Of a DNA stretch of 64,000 nt, positions 42,160-53,100 are shown piece after piece. The stretch covers positions 1,139,318 through 1,203,317 of the forward strand of contig CM049314.1 of the NCBI GenBank assembly GCA_026874595.1, read 5' to 3'. Numbering within the stretch: the first letter of the stretch is position 1; every line of letters begins with the position of its first letter. Source of the stretch: Sipunculus nudus. Taxonomy: Eukaryota > Annelida > Sipuncula > Golfingiida > Sipunculidae. The notes beneath the pieces are model-generated. The model saw only the letters and a list, made by a program, of their open reading frames with translations. It did no database searches and had not been told where the DNA came from. Both the position numbers and the translations under genes were made by a program.

Positions 42160-43569
42160 AAAAACTCAGTCGTGCTTAACAACCTGGATGCCACACTGTC
42201 ACACCTTACCGCACAGCAACAAAAAGACATCAAGCACCTGCTGTGGAATTATGAACATTTGTTTAGTGACATTCCAATGCGAGCTAACATCTTGTGCCAT
42301 GACGTCGATGTTGGCGAGGCAAGCGCATTCAAGTAGAATCCTTAAAGACTGAGTCTAGGAAAGCAAAAGTATCTACAGGATGAAATTCAATATTGACTGG
42401 ACAATGATTTTATTGAAACCAGTAACAGTAACTGGAGTTCACCAAGTTTTTCTGTGCCAACACCTGATGGAATTTACCGTATGTGCACAGATAATCGAAA
42501 ACTAAACTCTGTCACCAATACTGAAACGTTCCAAATTCCGAGGATCGATGATTGTATTGATATAGTCGGTAGATCAAGATATGTCTCCAAGTTTGACTTG
42601 CTAAAAGGATTCTGGCAAGTTCCGCTGACAGATCGCGCGAAAGAAGTGTCCGCATTTGTGACGCCGCAAGGACTATTCCAGTATAAAATTATGCCGTTTG
42701 GCATGAAGAACTCGCCAGCCACGTTCCAGCACCTCATCCATATAATTGTCAAGGACATTCAGCGCTGCGACGCATATATTGATGAATTTATCGTGTACAG
42801 CGACACCTGGGAGAAACATCTGCAAATTCTTCGCAACCTCTTCGAAAGACTCAGTGAATCACGTCTGACCATCAACTTAGTAAATTTTTTGGGTCATATT
42901 GTAGGGCAGGGTCAAGTAAAACCTGTTGATGCTAAAATAAGTGCTATTTCTGCATTTCCTAGACCAGAAAACAAAAAGCAAATAATGCCTTTTCTTGGTA
43001 TGGTTGGATATTACAGGAAGTTTGGTCCAAATTTCTCAGCTGTAGCTGAACCTTTGACTAACTTGTTAAAGAAGAAACAAAAGTTTGTATGGACTGTTCA
43101 GTGTGAAAATGCATTTCAGAATTTGAAAGCAATTCTACAAAGTTCTCCAGTTTTGGTGGCTCCAGACGTTTCTGTACCTTTTAAGTTAGATGTAGATGCT
43201 AGTGATACTGCTGCTGGTGCTGTGTTGTTACAAGAAGCCAATGATGGCATAGATCATCCAATTTGTTATTTCTCAAGAAAGTATAATGCAAACCAGAAAA
43301 ACTACTCCACTATTGAAAAGAATGTTTGGCTTTGATTTTGGCATTGCAACATTTTGAAGTTTATGTTTCTACATCAGTCAAGCCTATCATTGTCTTCGGT
43401 GATGACGTTCATGGACAAGTTGAAGTGTAAAAATCACATTGTTGAGATGGAGTTTGTTTTTACAGGATTACAACCTTGAAATAAGACACATTAAAGGGAA
43501 AGACAATGCACTTGCTGATTGCTTATCGAGATGTTTAGGAAATGTTGTAAACAAGATGTTAATGTAATG
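42160..43569 (+). pseudogene. Reverse transcriptase / RNase H, broken
   Basis: The N-terminal part (42,160-42,453) is recognisable (QKYLQDEIQY, NWSSPSFSV) but holds stops near 42,333 and 42,396. An uninterrupted 293-codon frame (42,454-43,335) follows, with YRMCTDNRKLN, the first catalytic Asp in SKFDLLKGFWQVPL, FVTPQGLFQY, MPFGMKNSPATFQ and the polymerase box YIDE at residues 108-111 (42,775-42,786), where the second Asp is replaced by Glu. The segment LTINLVNFLGHIV near 42,870 appears shortened by about ten residues relative to related RTs. RNase H begins at LDVDASD (about 43,186). After a stop at 43,333-43,335 it continues in another frame, ending with IRHIKGKDNALADCLSRC (about 43,479-43,532). 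It copies the element RNA into DNA and removes the RNA strand in intact relatives. Confidence 0.92.
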
Positions 43570-43666
43570 TTGTTGATAAGATGATTTTTTTTTAGATGTT
43601 GTAAAAATTTTGTGATTGTAATCGCATAAAGAAAGTTTTTTTTGAGAAAACTTTGTTTTTTCTTAC

Positions 43667-43677
43667 AGGATGGGGAG
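43667..43677 (+). other. Polypurine tract
   Basis: AGGATGGGGAG lies immediately before the TGTTAC start of the 3' LTR. Its position and purine content identify the plus-strand priming site. One T interrupts the purine run. Confidence 0.8.
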
Positions 43678-44549
43678 TGTTACAGATGTCTCTTTTATTG
43701 TATGTGTATGTGCAGCACTAGCATTGGTCCTCGCCATGACGGCATAGCCCGGCCCACGCGTGGGGTCTGACGTGTATACAGCTGTCATGCTAGTCTGGGG
43801 CTTTCTCGCCTGGCCCAGCCGGGCCCGCCCACGTGTGAACCCTGACTTGTAGAAATACAGCAGTCTTCTTCTAGATGTTTCCCTTACGAACGCGTGTGTA
43901 CTGTGTATTATGTATTGTTCTTTAGATTTTTCGGAAAATGGAAAGTTCTCGGCTTGAGATGAGAAGCTATAAATAGGGGTTGTGTATTAGAGCCAGGAGG
44001 AGAGGAGAGAAATATTCCAGCGGACACAGAAGCGTGTAAGTCAGTTGTGGACCTTTTCCGATAAGTGCGGCAATTAAAGCTTTTCTTTTAATTTGTGACG
44101 GATTTTATATAGTCTTCAGTTTGCCTTTCGGATAACTGCCAGGATTTCACTTTGGATTACAGTAGATTGATTTTGTGATTTCATTGGACTTATTCTATGA
44201 GATGATTTGTGTGAACTGTTCATCCGGTTTATACATTTTAAAGGACTTGTCGCTGTGACAGTGGTGGTATCCAGGTACTGTGCACTTTGTTTATTATGCT
44301 TTGTGATTATATTGATTTGCTGTTATACTGTTGTTGTACTGTGTAATTGTATTGATTTAGTGTATTGTAAGTATAGGGTTGTTTTAAGAATAAATTATAG
44401 TTATTTGTTAACAAAAAGCCACTGACTTCTTTATTCATTCCGCTAGACATTTCACGCTGCCTAGTGTTACAGAATCTGATTTTTTTTCTCCATGACAAAG
44501 TTTATGTTCGTCACGCATACGTGATCTGTTGATATTATGTTCCGTAAAA
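43678..44549 (+). repeat. 3' LTR
   Basis: Begins TGTTACAGATGTCTC like the 5' LTR and ends CCGTAAAA, where the 5' LTR has CCGTAACA, so the terminal CA is mutated. It contains the TATA box at 43,968-43,973 and AATAAA at 44,389-44,394. Differences from the 5' LTR are concentrated at 43,715-43,890 and in indels around 43,990 and 44,470. The element is therefore not a recent insertion. Confidence 0.93.
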
Positions 44550-44554
44550 GTTAT

Positions 44555-45809
44555 AATTTGTTTTATCAAGATTCAATTGGTTACCCAAAATTAGACCTGA
44601 ATTTTGTAAAAGTTTTTAGCATAAAAATAAAATCAGTACCTTGAATTTTGCCCACCTATGACCATAGCATATTTTCCCCCTTTAGAAGTGTTGATTTAAT
44701 TTTCTCATTATGTAAACTTAAGTATTTAATCTGTTTTTATCTGAAATTTGAAAATAAAAAGCAACAACATTGGGCTAGCTATTGAATTTGTTTAGGCTCT
44801 TTTGTATTCACTTGCATGTTCAAGTTGCAGGCAGGCCACTGCTGGTCATCGGAGGTCAGCTGTGCCAGGGTACCTTATTTGTGATGGGTCACTGTGACAG
44901 GCGTACAGTAATTCTCCCACTCCCCCCCCCAAGTATTATGTAGTAATTGTATTGTTTGCCCTGTGTTTCCTTAATTTTGTAGAGGTGTTGTAATTCCCAC
45001 CTTTCCCCCTTCCCTGTCATTGATTTCTTACATCTGTGCATGGCGACATAAGTTTTGTTGCAAATGTGTAAATTTTATTTATATTTTTAAATTAGTACAG
45101 AAAACATAAAGATATGATTGAAATATATTCTTGCCTCAGGAGAATTGGAAATAAAGTGATCAGCTCTGTGAATAAAGTGAATGTCCTGTATGTATATACA
45201 GAGACGTTGTAAACCCATCATCCCCCCCCCCCCCCCCCCCCCAACCATCACCGCCGCCAAAACCACTAATTCCCTGCACCAGTGGATTGAGGATATCAGT
45301 TATATTGCAACTGTATACTTTTTTCTATGAAATAAATTATATATATTCAAAAAGATGTAATTGGACAAATGTTTAAACTGCTGAACTGTCAAGAATTTAT
45401 CTAAAAGCAAACCAATGATCATGGTAATAATATCGATATCATGTTCACAAACTGCTCATATGCTTTAGTTTCTACATTAGGAAACACAGGTCACAAATAT
45501 CATTTGCAACAATTATTTACTCATCAATACAAACCAATTATATCAACCAACCATAGTCTATATTACCCCTTCTTCTCAGACTGTATCTCCATTTGATTTT
45601 ATTTTAGATTTTTTTACCCTTAAGGTCAACTTTAGGTGAGTGACCTACGGGTTCCTCGTTTAAGGATGGCCTAAAGTGTTAGGCTGAATGTCAAAACAAA
45701 AAAAAAAAAATCAAAAGAGACAAGGAAAACCAAACTGGTAGCTTATTCAATCAAAGAATAAAAGGCAATAGGAAAACTATTACAGGTTCCTGCAATTATA
45801 GGTTAAGTG
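44555..45809. other. Spacer right of LTR element, no gene seen
   Basis: A+T-rich DNA with no supported gene. A run of 21 C lies at 45,222-45,242 and a shorter C-rich run at 44,927-44,939. An A run at about 45,700-45,713 precedes the inverted-repeat arm. Confidence 0.6.
45222..45242. repeat. Poly-C run, 21 bases
   Basis: Uninterrupted homopolymer of 21 C, followed by AACCATCACCGCCGCC. Its exact length is unreliable in most sequencing technologies. Confidence 0.95.
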
Positions 45810-46208
45810 AATAAAAATACCGAATTTTCGACAGTTTTAAGGGGTAGGGGTAAATATTGGTATCTGCCACTGATGACAAATATATAAACACATCACATAT
45901 GACACACCATCAGAAAGCCCTACGCCTAACCTATCTATTGAGACCAAATTTGTTATGATATATTTTGTGTTCATGAAGTTATTAACTGAATACTGTGGAA
46001 AAGTTGATGCAGATTAAAGTTTAAATTTCATGCAGGGTCAATACATTAAATAGCGGATAACTATGACTAAAGCTACCACTCTGGATCAGTTATCATACGA
46101 AAAATCACATTTATAGACGTATACCTTTAAGAAAGCCTACTTAAGTGTTGCCACCCTGGCTGGTACCAATATGTGGAAAATGAGCTCTTGGCCCATGGAC
46201 TACAGGAA
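45810..46208 (-). repeat. Diverged inverted repeat, right arm
   Basis: Reverse-complement partner of 36,814-37,165. It is somewhat longer, because about 45 bp near 46,030-46,085 (containing CTACCACTCTGGATC) have no counterpart on the left. If the 6.3-kb retrotransposon is removed, the arms would have been about 2.3 kb apart, the scale of a foldback element or a non-autonomous DNA transposon with long terminal inverted repeats. No transposase is visible between them. Confidence 0.85.
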
Positions 46209-46372
46209 GATCTGTACGCATAAGCACATTACTTGATAGATCAGGGCAAAATAGTGATACTACGCATGACTGAACATTTGCTACTGGTTCCAACAGTAAA
46301 ATTGATATTTCCAGAACACAGCTTGCAGAATATAGATCACTATGACCTTATTTAAGGTTTGCAAGGATTTAT

Positions 46373-46391
46373 TTTTCAGCTGAGCTGAAAA
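46373..46391. other. 19-bp near-perfect palindrome
   Basis: TTTTCAGCT, one central G, then AGCTGAAAA: nine-base arms, perfectly complementary. It stands at the left edge of the repeated debris at 46,392-46,995. A related GATCAGCTGAGC occurs near 46,985. Confidence 0.7.
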
Positions 46392-46995
46392 GTACATTCT
46401 TGGTCCAGTGGTTACGATTTCTGCCCTGCTTTGGTATCAAATGTTCAATTATACTGGGGAGGGGGGTATTATAAGCCCCAAAGCTCGGAGCATACGGGTA
46501 ACAGAGACCTTATTTCAGGTTTTCAATGAGACCTCTCATGGACCTCCCTGGATGTTCAGTTAGAAGATTTAAGATCCAGTGGTTACGATATGGGCCCTGT
46601 TATAGAAAAAAAATCCAGATGGCGTCACCAATATACAGGAACTGATGAAACACTGCATGATCAATATGCATGCAAAGAATTAATGGTGATCATTGCATTT
46701 GTTGTTCAGATACTGGTGCTTTTGTAATAAATTTTTAATTATTCTAGGGGGGTTACTTCTGAGCTCCATAGCCCATTTTCAAGGGCCTTCCTTGATGTCA
46801 AGTTAGAAGATTCTAGGACCAGCGATTACGATTTGTACCCTGTTAACGGATGGCCGCATCTTTAAAGGTCTAGAAAAAGAGTGAAAAATGCGTAAAAATT
46901 CGAAAAAAAAATCCAGACGGCGCCACTTGTCTTCAGGAAATGATTACACACTCCTTGAACAATATGCATGCAAAGAATCATGGTGATCAGCTGAG
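46392..46995. repeat. Diverged ~170-300-bp tandem repeat, two to three units
   Basis: CCAGTGGTTACGAT-type sequences occur at about 46,405, 46,575 and, as CCAGCGATTACGAT, at 46,819. They are preceded by GTTAGAAGATT in the last two and followed by AAAAAAAATCCAGA plus GGCG (46,605 and 46,905) and AATATGCATGCAAAGAAT (about 46,663 and 46,961). The units are strongly diverged. The TGGTCCAGTGG part resembles a polymerase III box A, so this could be old SINE material. Confidence 0.6.
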
Positions 46996-46998
46996 CTA

Positions 46999-47200
46999 AA
47001 AACAGGGAGTTTACAATGATTCTGGTTAAGTCCGTATCAATGTCAGCTAAGCTCAGGCGTCACCGACGGTATTATAAAAAAGGAGTTTACGGTGATTCTG
47101 GTTTAGTCAATATCAAATGTCGGTATTTAAAAAAAAACAAGGAGTTTACAAAGATTTTCGTTATCTCAGTATCAATGTCAGCTTAGCTCATTCATGACGG
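46999..47200. repeat. Degenerate 79-bp repeat units, right side
   Basis: About two and a half worn units of the family at 35,668-36,690, in the same orientation. They include AACAGGGAGTTTACAATGAT, TCCGTATCAATGTCAGCTAA and GCTCAGGCGTCACCGACGGT, then shorter units beginning GGAGTTTACGGTGATTCTGG and GGAGTTTACAAAGATTTTCG. They show that the 79-bp family flanks the inverted-repeat island on both sides. Confidence 0.88.
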
Positions 47201-47551
47201 ATTCGTCCTTTTTTTTCGGTATGGTTTGTTTTAAGAATCTAGTCGAGTAATAATATTCTAAAATATGACATATTGATACTTATGACTCCATTTAGTGGTC
47301 AGCTATCATTTATATTGCGGTCATGACCTCCCTATAGTGGGCATCTCTGTATTGTGAGCAGTTTAGCCAAGTCGCACGGGTGCCCGTATTATAGAGGCTC
47401 CACTGTTTTACCTCCGATCTTCTTTTTTATTTCATCACTTCTCAAGCAAAAGCAACACTTCCTCCAAAAGTCATAGATAATTCAGAAAAGTTTTTCCCGG
47501 AAAAGTTATGACGTCATTGGACAGATGTCGACCAGGACACAGTGGGGCATC
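47201..47551. other. Short unique spacer, nothing recognised
   Basis: No gene, tandem repeat or known element recognised between the 79-bp remnants and the 43-bp GGATTGG repeats. Confidence 0.5.
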
Positions 47552-47722
47552 ATGGATTGGTAATCTGCTTTATCGGCATCCTCTTTGTGTATTTGTGGAT
47601 TGGTTATCTGCTTTATCGGCATCCGCTTTGTCTATTTGTGGATTGGTTATCTGCTTTATCGTTATCCGCTCTGTTTATTTGTGGATTGGTTATCTGCTTT
47701 ATCGTTATCCGCTCTGTTTATT
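47552..47722. repeat. 43-bp tandem repeat, four units
   Basis: GGATTGG recurs at 47,554, 47,597, 47,640 and 47,683 with exact 43-bp spacing. The unit reads GGATTGGTTATCTGCTTTAT then CGTTATCCGCTCTGTTTATT and TGT. It is unrelated in sequence to the 43-bp array at 34,582. Three overlapping Cys-rich open frames across it (173-180 codons) are products of the repeat. Confidence 0.9.
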
Positions 47723-47990
47723 GCTTGCCGGAAATCTTCGATTTCGGCAAGCATGTTCGTCAGTTGCGTATGTCTGTTTGTCTCTTTGTTTATTGCTTGC
47801 CGGAATCAAAGATTTCGGCAAGCATATTGGTCAGTTGCGTATGTCTGTTTGTTGCTTGCCGGAATCAAAGATTTCGGCAAGCATATTGGTCAGTTGCGTA
47901 TGTCTGTTTGTCTGTCTGTTTGTTGCTTGCCGGAATCAAAGATTTCGGCAAGCATATTGGTCAGTTGCGTATGTCTGTCTGTCTGTTTGT
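47723..47990. repeat. Hairpin-bearing tandem repeat, four units
   Basis: Four units each contain the arms GCTTGCCG and CGGCAAGC separated by 13-14 bases (47,723-47,752, 47,795-47,823, 47,854-47,882 and 47,925-47,953). The arms extend inward as GGAATC/GATTTC with a wobble or bulge, giving a stem of 12-13 pairs. Each is followed by ATATTGGTCAGTTGCGTATG (the first reads ATGTTCGTCAG) and a variable TCTG/TTTG run. A fifth unit is at 63,088-63,116. Confidence 0.88.
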
Positions 47991-48012
47991 CTGTCTGTTT
48001 GTTTGTTTGTCA
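47966..48012. repeat. TCTG/TTTG simple-repeat run
   Basis: Alternating GTCT and GTTT tetranucleotides join the hairpin repeat to the large satellite at 48,003. Similar shorter runs open most satellite subunits. Confidence 0.85.
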
Positions 48013-48262
48013 CCACTCTCCTGGCCACAATTTTGCCACAATAACCTTGAAACTTACAGGGATGTTGGAAAACATAATTTCTAGGTGCCCTATTGTTTTT
48101 GGTTAAAATTGATCAAAGGTCAAGGTCAAGGTCGTCAAAACTTCTCAAAACGTTTTTTTCTTCATATCTTTGTGACTATTAGTCGTATCTACTTCAACAA
48201 TAGCTCATTTTAATCGTCATTCCAAGGCCTGTCATCTGGTGTGTAGCTGACTCAAATTTGCC

Positions 48263-48276
48263 GTAACCATGGTTAC
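48263..48276. other. 14-bp palindrome repeated in each subunit
   Basis: GTAACCATGGTTAC, a perfect palindrome, about 145 bp after the AGGTCA cluster. The other subunits carry it either intact (51,136 region) or with one change: GTAACCACGGTTAC at 49,216, GTAACCGTGGTTAC near 52,721 and GTAAACATGGTTAC near 53,834. It resembles the inverted-repeat X-box bound by RFX factors, with mismatches. Confidence 0.6.
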
Positions 48277-50154
48277 AATTTTTGGGGGAAAAATTCATGA
48301 TATTCAAAAATAAGGGATCTTATTTTTCTAACTTTTTCAGTTTTAAAACTAGAGTGATCTAGTTTTTTGCATCAGGTAGCATTCAACTAGTACTACAAGA
48401 TTTTATTACAAGTCTTGCAGTATCTCGTAAAATATCTCGTGAATAGAGATATTTCGAGATTTCATTCATCTTGCGCCAAAGGCCACATTATTGCAGGAAT
48501 CTTTTTGAAACTGACATATCATAAGTCCTACACTAGTGTCTCGAAATTTTTTTTTCATTTTTTGAATATGGCTGCTAGGGGGCGCTGCACACGACCCTCA
48601 CACAGATATCATTACATTGGTCATATCTCTAAAATCCAAAGCCTCAATTTCATAAACTATAGCTTAATTTTTCCCTTTGAGTCTTCTCCATAAACTGATA
48701 ATGTCATCTGGTCTCAATCTTGTGTCACTTTGTCAGTGTGTCTGTCTGTTTGTCAGTTGTCCTCAAATTCGCCTGCTTGCTCTTGCGTCTCACATATAGC
48801 ATTCTACAGGCCACAGTTTTGAAAGAATCCTTTTGGAACTATTACATCTTAAGTCTTACACTAATATCTCGAAACGAATTTTTCATTTTCCGGATATGGG
48901 CGCTAGGGGGCGCTGAACTCGAACCTCTCCCAACATATCATGCTTTTTTGTTTGTTTGTTTGTCATCACTCTCCTGACCACAATTTTGCAGCAATAACCT
49001 TGAAACTTACAGGGATGATGAAAAACATAATATCTAGGTGCCCTTTTGTTTCTGGCCAAAATAGGTCAAAGGTCAAGGTCAAGGTTGTCAAAACTTTTCA
49101 AAAAGGTTTTTTCTTCATATCTTTGTGACTATTAGTCGTATCTACTTCAACGATAGCTCATTTTACTCGTCATTCCAAGGCCTGTCATCTGGTGTGTAGC
49201 TGACTCAAATTTGCCGTAACCACGGTTACAAGTTTTGGGGGAAAAGTCATAATATTCGAAAATCTGGGGTCTTATTTTTCTAACTTTGTCAGATTTAAAG
49301 CTAGAGTTATTTAGTTTTTGCATCAGGTAGCATTCAACTAGTACTACAAGATTTTATTAAAGTCTTGCAGTATCTCGTAAAATATCTCGTGAATAGAGAT
49401 ATTTCGAGATTTCCTTCATCTTGCGTCAAAGGCCACATTATTGCAGGAACCTTTTTGAAACTGTCAGATCATAAGTCCTACACTAGTATCTCGAAATTGT
49501 TTTTTCATTTTTTGAATATGGCTGCTAGGGGGCGCTGCACACAACCCTCACACACATATCATTACATTGGCCACATCTCTAAAACCCAAACCCTCAATTA
49601 CATAAACTTTAGCTTATTTTTTCCCTATGAGTCTTCTCCATAAACTGATAATGTCATCTGGTCTCAATCTTGTGTCACTTTGTCAGTGTGTCTGTCTGTT
49701 TGTCAGTTGTCCTCAAATTCGCCTGCTTGCTCTTGCGTCTCGCATATAGCATTCTACAGGCCACAGTTTTGAAAGAATCCTTTTGAAACTTTTACATCTT
49801 AAGTCTTACACTAATATCTCAAAAGAAATTTTCAATTTTCCGGATATGGGCGCTAGGGGGCGCTGAACTCGAACCTCTCCCAACATATCATGCTTTGGCA
49901 AATCTCCAAAACTATAAACCTCAGTTACATAAACTGTAGCTTTTTTCTTCCTTTGAGTCTTTTTCATAACCTGGAGTAGTCATCTGGACTCAATCTTGAG
50001 TCACTTTGTCAGTGTGTCCGTCTGTTTGTCAGTTGTCCTAAAATTCGGCTGCTTGCTGGTTCTTGCGTCTCACATATAGCATTCTATAGGCCACAGTTTT
50101 GATGAAATCCTTTTGAAAATATTACACCTTATGTCTTACACTAATATCTAGAAA

Positions 50155-53100
50155 ATAAATTTTTCATTTTCCGGATATGGCCACAAGTGGGCGCTGCACA
50201 CGACCCTCACACACATACAAATGTATTGGCCATATCTCTAAACCCAAAGCCTCAGTTACATAAACTAAAGCTTATTTTCCTCCTTTGAGTCTTCTGCATA
50301 ACCTGATTAAGGCATCTGGTTTCAATCTTCTGTCACTTTGTCAGTGTGTCCATCTGTTTGTACGTTATCCTCAAAGTCGCCTGCTTGCTGGTTCTTACGC
50401 CTTACATATAGCATTCTACAGGCCACAGCTTTGACGGAATCCTTTTGAAACTGGGACATCTTATGTCATACACTAATAATACAAAACGCATTTGTCGTCT
50501 TCGGAATATGTCCGCTAGAGGGCGCTACAGTCGAACCTCCCAAGTATATCATTTATTCGCCATACCTCCAAAACTATAAATCTAAATTACATAAATTATA
50601 ACTCATTTTCTTCATAACTCACACTCTCCATAACTAGGTAAAGTCATCTGGTGTCAATCTTGTCTCACAAAGCCAGTATGTCTGTCTGTTCGTCTTTTGT
50701 TGTCAGCTTTGTCTGCTTCCCTGTTCTTTTGTCTCATATGTCATTCTACAGGCCACATATTCTCAGCAATGTCCCTGAGAGTCATTCCATTAATAGAAAA
50801 CCGACAATATGTTCTGTCTGTCCGTCTGTGTTTCACTTCTGATTTCCGGCAAGCGTTCAACCTATGGTCGTCTAGTTTGTTTGTCACCACTCTCCTGGCC
50901 ACAATTTTGCCACAATTACCTTGAAAGTTACAGGGATCTTCGAAAACATAATTTCTAGGTGCCCTATTGTTTTTGGTTAAAATTGATCAAAGGTCAAGGT
51001 CAAGGTCGTCAAAATTTCTCAAAACGTTTTTTTTCTTCATATCTTTGTGACTGTTAATCGTATCTACTTCAATAATAGCTCATTTTAATCGTCATTCCAA
51101 GGCCTGTCATCTGGTGTGTAGCTGAATTAAATTTGCCGTAACCATGGTTACAAATTTTTGGGGAAAAGTCATGATATTCGAAAATAAGGGATCTTATTTT
51201 TCTAACTTTGTCAGTTTTAAAGCTAGAGTGATCTAGTTTTTTGCATCAGGTAGCATTCAACTAGTACTATAAGATTTTATTACAAGTCCTGCAGTATCTC
51301 GTAAAATATCTCGTGAATAGAGATATTTCGAGATTTCATTCATCTTGCGCCAAAGGCCACATTATTGCAGGAATCTTTTTGAAACTGACATATCATAAGT
51401 CCAACACTAGTATCTCGAAAATTGTTTTTTCATTTTTTGAATATGGCTCCTAGGGGGCGCTGCACACGACCCTCACACAGATATCATTACATTGGCCATA
51501 TCTCTAAAACCCAAAGCCTCAATTACATAAACTATAGCTTATTTTTTCCCTCTAAATCTTCTCCATAAACTGATAATGTCATCTGGTCTCAATGTTGTGT
51601 CACTTTGTCATTGTGTCCGTCTGTTTGTTAGTTGTCCTCAAATTCGCCTGCTTGCTCTTGCGTCTCACATATAGCATTCTACAGGGCCCCAGTTTTTAAA
51701 GAAGCATTTGAAAACTGATGCATATTATGTTTTACAGAAATATCTCAAAACATTTTTTCTATTTTCCGGATATGGCCGCTAGGGGGCGCTGCACCTGACC
51801 CTCACACACATATCATTATATTGACCATATCTCTAAAACCCAAAGGCACAATTACAGAAACTATGGCTTATTTTATTTCCCTGAGTCTTCTCCATGACCT
51901 AGTAATGTCATCTGGTCTCAATCTTGTGTCACTTTGTCAGTGTGTCTGTTTGTCAGTTGTCCTCAAATCCGCCTACTTGCTGGTTCTTGCGTCTCATATA
52001 TAGCATTCTACAGGCCACAGTTTTTTTTTCAGGAATCCTTTTAAAACTGGTACATCTTATGTGTTACACTAATATCTCAAAATAGATTTTTCATTTTCCG
52101 GATATAGCCACTAGGGGGCGCTGCACTTTCACCTCCCCAACATATCATGTTTTGGCTATCTCTCCAAAATTATAAACCTTACCTACATAAACTATCGCTA
52201 ATTTTGCTCTTCTTCACCTTCGGCGCTTTTGTCTGTAATCTGTTATCACAGATGTGTCAGTATGTCTATCTGTTCGTCTTTTGTTGTCAGCTTTGTCTGC
52301 TTCCTCGTTGCTTTGTCTGATATGTCATTTTACAGGCCACAACTTCTCAGCAAACGCTGAGGGTCATTCAAATAATAGAAAACCCACAATATGTTCTGTC
52401 TGTCCGTCTGTCTGTCATTTCAACTTCCGGCAAGCGCTCGACCTCTGGTCGTCTAGTTTGTTTGTCACCACTCTCCTGGCCACAATTTTGCCACAATAAC
52501 CTTGAAACTTACAGGGATCTTCGAAAACATAATTTCTAGGTGTCCTGTTGTTTTTGGTTAAAATAGATCAAAGGTCAAGGTCAAGGTCGTCAAAACTTCT
52601 CAAAACGTTTTTTTCTTCATATTTTTGTGACTATTAGTCGTATCTACTTCAACAATAGCTCATTTTAATCGTCATTCCAAGGCCTGTCATCTGGTGTATA
52701 GCTGACTCAAATTTGCCGTAACCGTGGTTACAAATTTTTGGGGAAAAGTCATGATATTCCAAAATAAGGGATATTATTTTTCTAACTTTGTCAGTTTTAA
52801 AGCTAGAGGGATCTAGTTTTTTGCATCAGGTAGCATTCAACTAGTACTACAAGATTTTATTACAAGTCTTGCAGTATCTCGTAAAATATCTCGTGAATAG
52901 AGATATTTCGAGATTTCATTCATCTTGCGCCAAAGGCCACATTATTGCAGGAATCTTTTTTGAAACTGACATATCATAAGTCCTACACTAGTATCTCGAA
53001 ATAAGTTTTTCATTTTTTTGAATATGGCTCCCAGAGGGCGCTGCACGCGACCCTCACACAGATATCATTACATTGGCCATATCTCTAAAACCCAAAGCCT

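Larger units (their letters stand above)
38208..44549 (+). mobile_element. Degenerate Ty3/Gypsy LTR retrotransposon, Gmr1-like domain order
   Basis: A complete but dead element of about 6.3 kb. It has a 5' LTR (38,208-39,088), a primer-binding site, gag, integrase, reverse transcriptase/RNase H, a polypurine tract and a 3' LTR (43,678-44,549). The flanks GGTAT (38,203-38,207) and GTTAT (44,550-44,554) look like a 5-bp target-site duplication with one mismatch. The RT and integrase sequences are of Ty3/Gypsy type, but integrase precedes RT. That order is normal for Ty1/Copia and, among Gypsy elements, characteristic of the Gmr1 group. Multiple stops and frameshifts, an absent protease and substituted active-site residues show that it cannot encode functional proteins. 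No envelope-like ORF is present. Confidence 0.92.

Noticed and set aside
40798..43569. Two nested elements (a Copia-type and a Gypsy-type) explaining integrase before RT
   Set aside because: The integrase has Gypsy features (GPY/F module), the linker to RT is short and continuous, and only one pair of LTRs is seen. A single element with Gmr1-like order is simpler.
47508..48106. Three overlapping Cys-rich plus-strand frames of 173-180 codons
   Set aside because: They lie over the 43-bp and hairpin tandem repeats in three different frames at once. The repeated CLSV and CFIV peptides come from TCTG and GGATTGG repeats.
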